In this document: positions 8,797-16,404 of the stretch, one piece after another | How positions within the stretch are numbered: the first letter of the stretch is position 1 | Layout: each line of letters opens with the position of its first letter | Origin: Uliginosibacterium flavum | GTDB lineage: Bacteria; Pseudomonadota; Gammaproteobacteria; Burkholderiales; Rhodocyclaceae | Direction of reading: 5' to 3' | DNA length: 64,000 nucleotides | Assembly (NCBI RefSeq): GCF_040566545.1 | Contig: NZ_JBEWZI010000017.1 | Span: forward strand, 21,158-85,157 | Position numbers and translations under genes: made by a program | The notes under the pieces: generated by a model | The model's input: only the letters and a program-made list of their open reading frames with translations | Told to the model about the DNA's origin: nothing | Database searches by the model: none

Positions 8797-9156
8797 TTAC
8801 TTCACATTCCGCTCGCGCACTATCGGCGGCACGAACTTGACCGAGAACTTCCAGCCCTCCGGCATAGCCTTGAGGATCAGGGACTTGGAGTTGGCACCAT
8901 CTTCAAACACCGGCCCCTCACCCGCCAGCTCGATCGCGCCAATCCCCTTGATGACACAGGCGCCTGGCAGGGTCACAAAGGAGGATTCGGCGGCAACCAG
9001 CACGAACTGCCCTTCATTGGATTCGGAACAGCTCAAACCTTTAGGTAGCGTCGCGGGATCACTTTTCCACGCATTACGCAGCGCATCCAGGGCCTTGAAG
9101 AGCTCTTCGGTGGGCTTGATGGCGAGGCTGACTTCGCACGATTTCACATGACTCAT
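8797..9156 (-). CDS. Hypothetical protein
   Basis: A 119-residue soluble protein that I do not recognise. It begins MSHVKSCEVSLAIKPTEELFKALDALRNAW, contains only two cysteines, has no signal peptide or membrane segment, and ends VKFVPPIVRERNVK. ATG 9156 is supported by a CAGGAG ribosome binding site at 9164-9169 with 7-nt spacing. It sits directly upstream of the DyP pseudogene on the same strand, so it may once have been cotranscribed with it. No function is proposed. Confidence 0.65.
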   Translation of the reverse strand: MSHVKSCEVSLAIKPTEELFKALDALRNAWKSDPATLPKGLSCSESNEGQFVLVAAESSFVTLPGACVIKGIGAIELAGEGPVFEDGANSKSLILKAMPEGWKFSVKFVPPIVRERNVK

Positions 9157-9224
9157 TGGCAAACTCCTGCCGTATAGGTTCGCCGGAGTTTATCCGTTTC
9201 CCCAGCACCATCGCGAGCTGAAAA

Positions 9225-9305
9225 AGCCTGCCCGAAGAGCCGCCCCCAGCCTTGCTGTACAAGCCACCTGCCCGCACAGGCTCTACGGGCGGTCTTCTTC
9301 AAGCA
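9225..9305. repeat. Dispersed palindromic repeat, copy 2
   Basis: A GCCTGCCCGAAGAGCCGCCC arm, then a central ACCTGCCCGCACAGGCTCTA, then CGGGCGGTCTTCTTCAAG. Same family as copy 1. It occupies most of the 293-bp gap between the hypothetical gene and the chemoreceptor. The remainder (9306-9449) must hold the chemoreceptor promoter, but I cannot name one. Confidence 0.7.
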
Positions 9306-9449
9306 TCCCAGCCTGTAATCCTTGCCGGATGCGGCTCAGCACAGCTCGCCTGATCAACAGCCAAGCAGAAAATGTCCTTACCCTCAACTTGGGCTTCAGA
9401 AAGCCGTAAAAGGACAACAACCCCTATGGCAGCCTGAGCGGAGAAGCCC

Positions 9450-11084
9450 ATGATTTCACTTGAAAAACTGCACGTACGCACCCGCCTCGCATTAGTCATT
9501 GCTGCCGCGCTGCTCGGTCTGCTGGTGCTCGCAAGCTTCGCCTTGATCGAGTCGCGCAATGCCGCCATGAACGGTCATCAGGAACGCATCAAACATCTGG
9601 TAGAAGCCGCCAACGGCATCATCGGCAATTACCAGAAACTTGAGGCCGACGGCAAACTGCCACGCGCCGAAGCACAGAAACAGGCCATGGAGGCCTTGCG
9701 CCCGCTGCGTTTTGCCAGCGGCGACTACTTCTTCATCTACGATTTCGAGGGCAATGGCGTAATGGTCGCCGGCAGTCCGAAAATTGAAGGCCAGAACATG
9801 CTCGGCAAAACCGACGCTGCCGGCTTCAAACTCTGGGACAGCATTGTCAGTACGGCCAAAGGGCCGGGCGCAGGCTACATCAACTACGTATTCCCACGTG
9901 CCGGCCAGACCGAAGCCCACCCCAAACTGGCCTATGTGGCCGCAGTGCCCGGTTGGCAATGGATCGTCGGCACCGGCGTCTACGTGGATGACGTGAATGC
10001 CGTACTGCGGCGCCAAGCGCTACGCTACGCGCTGGTCGGAGTGCTGGCTCTGCTGCTGGCCGGCGTGATCGGCGGTCTGGCCGCGCGCAGCATCGTCCGC
10101 CAGCTCGGCGGCGAACCTGCGCAACTGATGGAGATCATGCAACACGCCGCCAACGGGGATCTGAACACCCGCTTCCCGGTGAAAGGTGATGCCAGCAGCG
10201 TTCTGGCAAAACTCAAAATCATGCTGGAAGGTTTGGGAGTGCTGATCCGCGACATTCACGCCTCGTCGACCGAACTCAGTTCGAATGCCAGCAAAGTCGC
10301 ACAAAGCGCCCAGCAAGTGTCCGAAGCCGCCCTGCAGCAATCTGACGCCACCAGTTCCATGGCGGCCGGCATCGAAGAAATGACGGTGGCTGTCAATCAC
10401 ATTGCAGACAGCGCCCAGCAAACGGAAACAGAATCTAAACTCGCCACAGAACTGGGTGCAGAGGGCGAGAAACGTGCAGTCGGCGCCGTCAGCGTAATCT
10501 CCGACATTTCCGCCACCGTCAGCCAGGCGGGCGAGCGCATCGGCGGGCTGGTCAAGCGCACCGACGAAATCGGTTCGATAGCCAATGTGATCAAGGAAAT
10601 CGCTGCCCAAACCAATCTGCTGGCGCTCAATGCCGCCATCGAAGCCGCACGCGCTGGCGAACAGGGCCGGGGCTTCGCAGTCGTGGCCGACGAGGTCCGC
10701 AAGCTCGCCGAGCGCACGACTCAGGCCACTGCCGACATTACCGGCATGGTCACCACCATTCAGACCGAAACGCGCGAGGCCGTCAGCGTCATGGAATCCG
10801 CCGTACCACAAGCCCGCTCCGGCGTAGCCTCGGCCGAGGCTGCCGCACAGTCACTACGCGAAATGCGTAATGGTGCAGAAGGCACGCTGGGGCGCATCCG
10901 CGAGGTGGCCGACGCCACCCGCGAACAAGGCCTGGCCAGCAACAGCATTGCGCAGCAGGTGGAACGTATTGCAATGATGGTCGAAGAAACCAGCCAGGCG
11001 GTTGCCGGCTCCGCCGAAACCGCCCGCCAGCTCGAAGGGCTGGCCCACTCCCTGCATACGTCCGTGAGCCGCTTCAGGGTTTGA
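9450..11084 (+). CDS. Methyl-accepting chemotaxis protein with single Cache sensor
   Basis: A 544-residue chemoreceptor. TM1 (about residues 13-33) and TM2 (about 190-212) flank a periplasmic sCache_2-type sensor containing FASGDYFFIYDFEGNGVMV and PGWQWIVGTGVYVDDV. A HAMP-like linker (RQLGGEPAQLMEIMQHAANGDL) and a long MA signalling domain follow, with the invariant hairpin tip IKEIAAQTNLLALNAAIEAA and EQGRGFAVVADEVRKLAERT. It signals to CheA/CheW to bias flagellar motion. The ligand is unknown; sCache domains of this form often bind small carboxylates. GGAGAAG precedes the ATG. No che genes are nearby. Confidence 0.93.
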   Translation: MISLEKLHVRTRLALVIAAALLGLLVLASFALIESRNAAMNGHQERIKHLVEAANGIIGNYQKLEADGKLPRAEAQKQAMEALRPLRFASGDYFFIYDFEGNGVMVAGSPKIEGQNMLGKTDAAGFKLWDSIVSTAKGPGAGYINYVFPRAGQTEAHPKLAYVAAVPGWQWIVGTGVYVDDVNAVLRRQALRYALVGVLALLLAGVIGGLAARSIVRQLGGEPAQLMEIMQHAANGDLNTRFPVKGDASSVLAKLKIMLEGLGVLIRDIHASSTELSSNASKVAQSAQQVSEAALQQSDATSSMAAGIEEMTVAVNHIADSAQQTETESKLATELGAEGEKRAVGAVSVISDISATVSQAGERIGGLVKRTDEIGSIANVIKEIAAQTNLLALNAAIEAARAGEQGRGFAVVADEVRKLAERTTQATADITGMVTTIQTETREAVSVMESAVPQARSGVASAEAAAQSLREMRNGAEGTLGRIREVADATREQGLASNSIAQQVERIAMMVEETSQAVAGSAETARQLEGLAHSLHTSVSRFRV

Positions 11085-11100
11085 GCGCCCCGGGTCACCC

Positions 11101-11135
11101 GGAGAGGCCCGCTGCGCGCGGCTCTTCGGGCAGAC
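11101..11135. repeat. Dispersed palindromic repeat, copy 3 (single arm)
   Basis: GGAGAGGCCCGCTGCGCGCG followed by GCTCTTCGGGCAG directly after the chemoreceptor stop; a one-hairpin version of the family. Confidence 0.6.
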
Positions 11136-11178
11136 ACACAGCAGCTTTTTTGACAAAACCGGATCCTTTCCGGGCGAA

Positions 11179-11204
11179 ACGCGGGGGCCATCACGCCCCC
11201 GCGT
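11179..11204. terminator. GC hairpin between convergent genes
   Basis: A perfect 10-bp stem ACGCGGGGGC (11179-11188) / GCCCCCGCGT (11195-11204) with loop CATCAC, located between the ends of the chemoreceptor and the DyP gene. There is no clear T-run on either side, so terminator function is likely but not certain. Confidence 0.55.
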
Positions 11205-11216
11205 GCGCTTCTTTGC

Positions 11217-12113
11217 TCACAAGCCCAGCGCCGACAAATCCAGTCGCCCTGCACGCAATGGCGGGCACCAGAAGTAGGCCCCCGTCATCGGCCGGGTGAA
11301 GCGGAACAGCGCATCGACAATCCCGTCTTCGGCGCCAACCATGCGCTTCAACTGGGCCTCGAATGCATCGAGTGAATGGCCGAAAGCGACGAAGACCAGA
11401 CCGGCCTCGCCCGCTTCGGCCCAGGGCATGGAGCGGCGCACGACGAAGGCTTCGGGCGTGAAACTTTCCTGCGCGGTGCGTTTGACGTGGGCGCTCTCGG
11501 GCGCGTCATCAAGCTCTTCGTTGTCACTCTTGCGTCGGCCGACGCTGTGATCCTGCGCCTGCGGGCTCATGGCATCGAACTTCGCAAAATCGTGGCGCCA
11601 CTGCTGCACGGCGACATAGCTGCCGCCATCAAAACCCTCGCCCACACCACAGACCACCGCTGCGACAATCGCCGCCTCGTCCTGCGGATTTTCGGTGCCG
11701 TCTTCATAGCCGGTAAGGTCACGCCCGCTGCCATGCTTGAAGGCATTCACACTGTCTGTGAGGCTGAAAGCCGGTATCAGCAAGGCTTCCAGCTTGCGCG
11801 CGGCGAGCAGCACCTCGCCCGGATCCGCGCCGCTCAGCCAGCACCAGAGGGCTGCAGGCGTAGAAGGCAATTCAAACCCGGCAAGGACGTGAGTCGGGAA
11901 AGGACGCAGGCCGGGGATTTCGTGCCCCAGGGCGAGCGCCAGCGACTGGCCAATGCCCAGCACCAGATAGTCCGGATCGCAGGCCTCACGCACGGCCTGC
12001 AAGGCTGCGCCAGCCTCCATCGCGGAACCAAGCAAGACAAAGGAAAGAAAACGCCCGGCCTGCGGGACGGGCGCCAGGATGCCCGGCTGGGCATCGGATT
12101 GGGTGCTACTCAT
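11217..12113 (-). CDS. DyP-type heme peroxidase (YfeX-like)
   Basis: A 298-residue dye-decolourising peroxidase. The distal-side GXXDG signature appears as GYEDGTENP (about residue 141) and the proximal heme-ligand histidine as SAHVKR (about 209). Other conserved blocks are GIGQSLALALG, PFPTHVLAGFELPSTPAALWCWLSG and FVAFGHSLDAFEAQLKRM. Length matches E. coli YfeX (299 aa). It oxidises bulky substrates or porphyrins with peroxide in the cytoplasm. The upstream palindrome at 12131-12151 is a candidate operator. A dead paralogue lies at 8521-8790. Confidence 0.93.
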   Translation of the reverse strand: MSSTQSDAQPGILAPVPQAGRFLSFVLLGSAMEAGAALQAVREACDPDYLVLGIGQSLALALGHEIPGLRPFPTHVLAGFELPSTPAALWCWLSGADPGEVLLAARKLEALLIPAFSLTDSVNAFKHGSGRDLTGYEDGTENPQDEAAIVAAVVCGVGEGFDGGSYVAVQQWRHDFAKFDAMSPQAQDHSVGRRKSDNEELDDAPESAHVKRTAQESFTPEAFVVRRSMPWAEAGEAGLVFVAFGHSLDAFEAQLKRMVGAEDGIVDALFRFTRPMTGAYFWCPPLRAGRLDLSALGL

Positions 12114-12130
12114 GAAAGGACCTTTTCACC

Positions 12131-12151
12131 AGAATCTTGTCAGAAGATTCT
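12131..12151. promoter_or_regulatory. Perfect palindrome upstream of DyP peroxidase
   Basis: AGAATCTT (12131-12138) and AAGATTCT (12144-12151) flank GTCAG, ending 18 bp before the DyP start codon. Size and position fit a dimeric repressor or an oxidative-stress regulator, but it matches no binding site that I can name with confidence. Confidence 0.5.
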
Positions 12152-12183
12152 AGGCGAAGAGCTCAATCATCCACTGACCCAGC

Positions 12184-12321
12184 TCAGAGAAACCACACCG
12201 CCGGAAAGACTGTCAACGCCAGCACGTACAGCAGCCACTCAAGATTGCGACGAGCCAGAAAGCCGGTGAAGTGCAGGATCAACACCACGATGGCAACGAC
12301 GTAATACAGGGCAAACCACAT
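12184..12321 (-). CDS. 45-residue small membrane protein
   Basis: A short ORF encoding MWFALYYVVAIVVLILHFTG ... RRNLEWLLYVLALTVFPAVWFL. It has two hydrophobic segments (about 2-20 and 28-44) separated by a basic loop ARRN, consistent with a two-pass inner-membrane protein with the loop inside. A strong GGAGGAG ribosome binding site (12328-12334, 6-nt spacing) supports translation. It lies 29 bp downstream of nadC on the same strand and probably shares its transcript. Function is unknown. Confidence 0.7.
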   Translation of the reverse strand: MWFALYYVVAIVVLILHFTGFLARRNLEWLLYVLALTVFPAVWFL

Positions 12322-12350
12322 ACGTTTCTCCTCCCGGCAATCTGTAATTC

Positions 12351-13202
12351 TTATTCTTCGATATGGCGCAAAGACAGGTCAATCGCGCGCACATCTTTGG
12401 TCAAGGCGCCAACCGAGATGCGATCCACGCCGGTTTCGGCAATTTCGCGCACGCGTTCCAGACTCACGCCGCCCGAAGCTTCGAGCTCCGCCCGGCCAGC
12501 GGTGAGCTTCACGGCGGCCCGCATTTCGTCGGCATCCATGTTGTCCAGCAGGACCAGGCGGGCACCACACGCCAGCGCCTCTTCTAGCTGCACCAGATCT
12601 TCGACCTCGACTTCGATGAAGACGTTTGGCGAGGCCAGCGCCTGCGCCTGTTTCATGGCCTTGGCGATACCGTCAGCTGCGATGATGTGATTTTCCTTGA
12701 TCAGGATGCCGTCATAAAGACCAATGCGGTGATTGACACCACCGCCGGTCTTGACCGCAAATTTCTGGGCCAGGCGCAGGCCGGGCAGGGTTTTGCGCGT
12801 ATCCACGATATCCGCATTGGTGCCGGCTACGGCGGCCACGTATTGCGCCGTGATGGTCGCCGTCCCGGAGAGCATCTGCAGGAAGTTCAGCGCGGTGCGC
12901 TCGGCAGTGAGCAGCGCGCGGGCCGAGGCAAAGATGTCGCACAGATTCTGCCCGGCCGTGACGTGATCGCCATCCTTGGCGTGCCAGATCACCGAGGACT
13001 CGGGATCAAGCATCTGGAATACGGCATCAAACCAGGCTGTGCCGCAAAGAACCGCGTCTTCGCGGGTGATCACGCGGCCACGCGCGCTGGAATTATCGGA
13101 AATGAGCTGGGCAGTCAGGTCGCCCGTACCAACGTCTTCAGCCAGCGCCTGGGCGACGGAGCGCAGGATCTCGATGCGCAGCTGTTCGGAGAATCGGTTC
13201 AT
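12351..13202 (-). CDS. nadC: Nicotinate-nucleotide pyrophosphorylase (carboxylating)
   Basis: A 283-residue quinolinate phosphoribosyltransferase converting quinolinate and PRPP to nicotinate mononucleotide in de novo NAD synthesis. Visible motifs are EDVGTGDLTAQLI, ERTALNFLQMLSGTAT, the active-site RKTLPGLRLAQKFAVKTGGG, NHRIGLYDGILIKENHI, and the barrel end ASGGVSLERVREIAETGVDRISVGALT. Length is normal. ATG 13202 (MNRFSEQLR) is preferred to an in-frame start at 13232, whose extra residues do not resemble the family. Confidence 0.95.
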   Translation of the reverse strand: MNRFSEQLRIEILRSVAQALAEDVGTGDLTAQLISDNSSARGRVITREDAVLCGTAWFDAVFQMLDPESSVIWHAKDGDHVTAGQNLCDIFASARALLTAERTALNFLQMLSGTATITAQYVAAVAGTNADIVDTRKTLPGLRLAQKFAVKTGGGVNHRIGLYDGILIKENHIIAADGIAKAMKQAQALASPNVFIEVEVEDLVQLEEALACGARLVLLDNMDADEMRAAVKLTAGRAELEASGGVSLERVREIAETGVDRISVGALTKDVRAIDLSLRHIEE

Positions 13203-13310
13203 CTTTTTATCCCTGTTACGAATCAGTTGCAAATGTGCCTCTGTGTCCGGTAATCGCTACGATCCGGCGGGCTATCATGTCCCGGTGATTGTACACGGCG
13301 AAGGCGCAGC

Positions 13311-13451
13311 ATGAACGAAATCACCACGATCCTGAGCGTCAGTCTGGGCGCTCTTCTGGCTGCTATTCTGCTCGCCACGCTGGTTTACTGGTACGTCCGC
13401 GACATTAACCAGAAGAAACACGCGATTCTGCGCAACTACCCGATTGGGTGA
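13311..13451 (+). pseudogene. N-terminal remnant of an FMN-binding glutamate synthase-family protein
   Basis: A 46-codon ORF: one transmembrane helix (SLGALLAAILLATLVYWYV) followed by RDINQKKHAILRNYPIG and TGA. In intact members of the glutamate synthase-like FMN protein family the helix is followed by a segment such as DLRQTRHAIRRNYPVLGNLR, leading into about 450 more residues. The match stops exactly at the conserved RNYP motif and the downstream 150 bp show no continuation, so I read this as a truncated gene. It could still be expressed as a small membrane protein. It is divergent from nadC. Confidence 0.5.
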
Positions 13452-13524
13452 GGCGTGAGGCGTTGAAGTTTCACCGGCCAGGCACTAAACCTTCCCGGCG
13501 CCGGCCGCACCCTTTCGAGGAATA

Positions 13525-13605
13525 GGCTGAAGAGCCGCACGCAGCTTGCGTCTTGCAGTATGCATTGCAAAGAACAAAGCTGAGTGCGGCTTTACAGACA
13601 GGCTT
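13525..13605. repeat. Dispersed palindromic repeat, copy 4
   Basis: GGCTGAAGAGCCGCACGCAG at the left, GAGTGCGGCTTTACAGACAGGC at the right, with a TTGCAGTATGCATTGCAA inner palindrome. It lies between the gene remnant and the DMT transporter stop codon. Confidence 0.65.
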
Positions 13606-13608
13606 CGC

Positions 13609-14478
13609 TCAACCTGATTTACGCTGCTGCTGCACCGCCACCACCACACCCGCCACGGCGATGACGCCCATCCCGAACAGGGTCAGATGGTCCGGCACAC
13701 GATCAAACACCAACCAGCCAAGCAGACCGGCCCACAGCAGCTGCAGGTAGGAAAACGGCGCCAGCAGCGAGGCCGGTGCATCGTGATACGCGTGGGTAAA
13801 CAGGTAATGGCCCAGGCCGCCGGTTACGCCCAGGCTGAGCATCAGCAAGGCATCGCCCCAACCCGGCATCGGCCCGTGCCACACCCAGGGCAGCGTCGTA
13901 CCGAAGCACACCGCGCCGGCCAGCGCCACGTAAAACAGCAAAGTCAGCGTGCTCTCGCTGCCCACCAGCACGCGCGACAGCAACTGATAGGCCGTGCCAC
14001 ATAAGGCAGCCACCAGCACGAACAACACACCAGCCAGATCCAGCGATCCGCCGGGGCGCGCCACCAGCAAGACTCCGCCAAAACCACACAAGACCGCCAG
14101 CAGACGCACGAGACCGATGCGCTCGCCGAGCAGCGGGCGCGCCAGCAGCACCACCAGCAAGGGCGCCACGAAACTGATGGCGGTTGCCTCGGCCAACGGC
14201 AGCCGCTTCAGCCCCTGCATCATCAGCAGCGTCATCAACACCAGACACAGGGCGCGCAGGATTACCAGACCCGGTCGGCCGGCACGTGCCATCTTCAGAC
14301 CGTGGCGCGGCACCACAATCGCCAGCATCAGCATGAGATGCACGAAATAACGCACGAAGGCGATCAGCGGCACGCTGAAGTTTTGCGTCAGGTGCTTGAT
14401 GGTGGTGTCGAGACAAGCAAACAGGAAGACGGCGCTGGCAAACAGGGCGATGCCACGCAGGGGATGGGGAGCTGCCAT
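13609..14478 (-). CDS. DMT superfamily (EamA) transporter
   Basis: A 289-residue integral membrane protein with ten predicted helices in two EamA repeats (about 7-135 and 148-282). Family cues are LFACLDTTIKHLTQNF in helix 1, AEATAISFVAPLLVVLLARPLLGERIG closing the first repeat and PFSYLQLLWAGLLGWLVFDRVPD in the second. Substrate is unknown; relatives export amino acids or metabolites. It begins 4 bp after the nnr stop, so the two form an operon. Confidence 0.88.
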   Translation of the reverse strand: MAAPHPLRGIALFASAVFLFACLDTTIKHLTQNFSVPLIAFVRYFVHLMLMLAIVVPRHGLKMARAGRPGLVILRALCLVLMTLLMMQGLKRLPLAEATAISFVAPLLVVLLARPLLGERIGLVRLLAVLCGFGGVLLVARPGGSLDLAGVLFVLVAALCGTAYQLLSRVLVGSESTLTLLFYVALAGAVCFGTTLPWVWHGPMPGWGDALLMLSLGVTGGLGHYLFTHAYHDAPASLLAPFSYLQLLWAGLLGWLVFDRVPDHLTLFGMGVIAVAGVVVAVQQQRKSG

Positions 14479-14482
14479 TGAT

Positions 14483-15955
14483 TCAGGGAGTGATCCAGAA
14501 GTTGAAAAGATGCCTTGCGGCCAGAATGGTTTCGCCCGCCGTCAGGCCGACCGGCCCGACACCTTGCGTGGCGAGCTGATCCGCCGCTGCGCCATGCAGA
14601 TGCACGCCGCATAGCGTGGCCTCCAGCGCCGGCCAGCCTTGCGCCAACAGCGCGGCAATCAAACCGCTGAGCACATCGCCCATGCCGCCACTGGCCATGC
14701 CGCTGTTGCCGGAACTATTGATGAACCAGCGCCCGTCGGGCGTCGCCACGATGCTGCCACAGCCCTTCAATACGACAATGGCCTGAGTGCGCCGCGCCAG
14801 TTCGCAGGCTGTGCTGACGCGATCGGCCTGCACCTGCGCCACGGAAGTCTGCAGCAGGCGTGCCGCCTCGGCCGGATGCGGCGTCAGCACGCTTGCCCCG
14901 GCGCGCCCAGCCAATACGCCCAGCAAAGCCGGCTCAGCCGCCAGCAAGTTCAGGCCATCGGCATCAATCAACAAGGGCCTGGTAAAGCCCAGCACGCGGC
15001 GCACATGCACACTGGCCGCCTCGCCCTTGCCCAGCCCCGGCCCGATGACCAGCGCGCTGACAAGCAGAAACAGATCAGCAGGACTACGCCACATGATTTC
15101 GGGATACGCCACATCCACGCCCGCCCCTGCCGCATCCAACAAGCCAAGAAAGACTTTGCCCGGCCCCAGATGGAGCGCCGCGCGCGCCGCCAGCAGTGCC
15201 GCGCCCTGCATGCCGGCCGCGCCACCCACGACGCCAACCGCACCGAACTGGCCCTTGTGCGTGTTGCGCCGACGCGGCAGCAGGTGATCGGTGAAGCAGG
15301 CCGGACTGATCTCGCGGCCCATCGCCTGCGGCAACGGCAGATCGAGATCGAAAACGCGAACCTGACCGCAATAGTCCGGCCCGTCGAGCGTCAGCAAACC
15401 GGGCTTGAGCGCAATGAAACTCGCCGTATGCGTGGCCTGCACGCAAGGGCCGATCAGCGCACCGGTATCGGCATTCAGACCCGAGGGAATATCCAGCGCG
15501 AGACGCGGGCAGCTCAAGGCGTTCAGACGCGCAATCCAGTCGGCATGCAAGCCATCAATGGGCCGGGTCAAGCCGATGCCGAACAAGGCATCGACGACCA
15601 GCGCCCATTGCGTGCCGATGAAATCCGGCAGGATCTGGCCGCCAGCATCCAGCCAGCTTTGGCGTGCGATTGCCGCATCGGGTGGAAGCTTTGCGACTTT
15701 GGCAGCGCTGACCAGCACGACTTCGATGCCTTGACGACGCAGCTCGCGTGCCAGCACGAAGCCGTCGCCACCGTTGTTGCCCGGCCCGGCCAGCACCAGC
15801 ACGCAGCCCGGACTGCACGCCAGCAATTCCTCCACCCAGCCGGCCGCAGCCAGACCGGCGCGCTCCATCAGCGGAGGCTGCGCCTCCAGCTGCGCGGCCT
15901 CGATGGCACGCACATCGCGGCAACGCAGAATCGGCAGGGCGGGCGAAAAAGCCAT
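14483..15955 (-). CDS. nnr: Bifunctional NAD(P)H-hydrate epimerase / ADP-dependent dehydratase
   Basis: A 490-residue fusion. The N-terminal YjeF_N epimerase domain (about 1-210) contains LVLAGPGNNGGDGFVLARELRR. The C-terminal carbohydrate-kinase-like dehydratase domain (about 225-485) contains GAVGVVGGAAGMQGAALLA, VIGPGLGKG, TPHPAEAARLL and NSSGNSGMASGGMGDVLSG. It repairs hydrated NADH and NADPH. Length and domain order match E. coli YjeF/Nnr. Confidence 0.95.
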   Translation of the reverse strand: MAFSPALPILRCRDVRAIEAAQLEAQPPLMERAGLAAAGWVEELLACSPGCVLVLAGPGNNGGDGFVLARELRRQGIEVVLVSAAKVAKLPPDAAIARQSWLDAGGQILPDFIGTQWALVVDALFGIGLTRPIDGLHADWIARLNALSCPRLALDIPSGLNADTGALIGPCVQATHTASFIALKPGLLTLDGPDYCGQVRVFDLDLPLPQAMGREISPACFTDHLLPRRRNTHKGQFGAVGVVGGAAGMQGAALLAARAALHLGPGKVFLGLLDAAGAGVDVAYPEIMWRSPADLFLLVSALVIGPGLGKGEAASVHVRRVLGFTRPLLIDADGLNLLAAEPALLGVLAGRAGASVLTPHPAEAARLLQTSVAQVQADRVSTACELARRTQAIVVLKGCGSIVATPDGRWFINSSGNSGMASGGMGDVLSGLIAALLAQGWPALEATLCGVHLHGAAADQLATQGVGPVGLTAGETILAARHLFNFWITP

Positions 15956-16404
15956 CAGGCTGGCCTCAACAAGGATGCATCAGAACATTCAGCTTGGCGG
16001 TTTCGGCGCCCAGCCGCAAGCGGACAAATCAAATGCGCAAGTCGCAAGTCGCAAGTCGTGAGTCGCAGACCCGCACGCCTTGCCCGCTCTGGCGGTAAAA
16101 AACAGCACCTATCTGAAGAGCCTTTCTGGATGGACGTCTTCAGCAAGGCAGGCTGTAGAGGCAGGCTGGATGGGGCTATGCGGGCAGGCGCCCCAAAAAT
16201 CGCGAACGGCAAGGTGGGGCCAGAACATTCCCTCCTTTGCAAAAGGAGGGCGAGGGAGGATTGGATTTCATGCATCGAGGAGACAAACCCACCCCACCCC
16301 TCAATCCCCCTTTTACAAAGGGGAAAGCCTGCACGGTTCGCGACTTGCGACTTGCGACTTGCGACTTGCGACTTGCGACTTGCGACTTGCGACTTGCGAT
16401 TTTT
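15956..16404. repeat. Repeat-dense gap between nnr and the acetylesterase gene
   Basis: 449 bp with no gene. Left to right: a short array of AAGTCGC heptamers (16036-16067); a dispersed palindromic repeat (16111-16190, CTGAAGAGCC ... GGATGGACGTCTTCAG); a widespread bacterial repeat made of ACATTCCCTCCTTTG / CAAAAGGAGGGCGAGGGAGG and CCACCCCTCAATCCCCC / TTTTACAAAGGGG (16200-16325); and the inverted heptamer array GCGACTT at 16340-16400. Confidence 0.75.
16340..16400. repeat. Tandem heptanucleotide array (GCGACTT x8)
   Basis: Eight perfect head-to-tail copies of GCGACTT (16340-16395) plus a partial unit, followed by a T-run. Read on the minus strand, the array begins right after the acetylesterase stop codon. 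Inverted units (AAGTCGC) occur at 16036-16067. Not a CRISPR: there are no spacers. Confidence 0.95.

Noticed and set aside
16340..16400. CRISPR array
   Set aside because: The repeat unit is 7 bp with no spacers and no cas genes are near.
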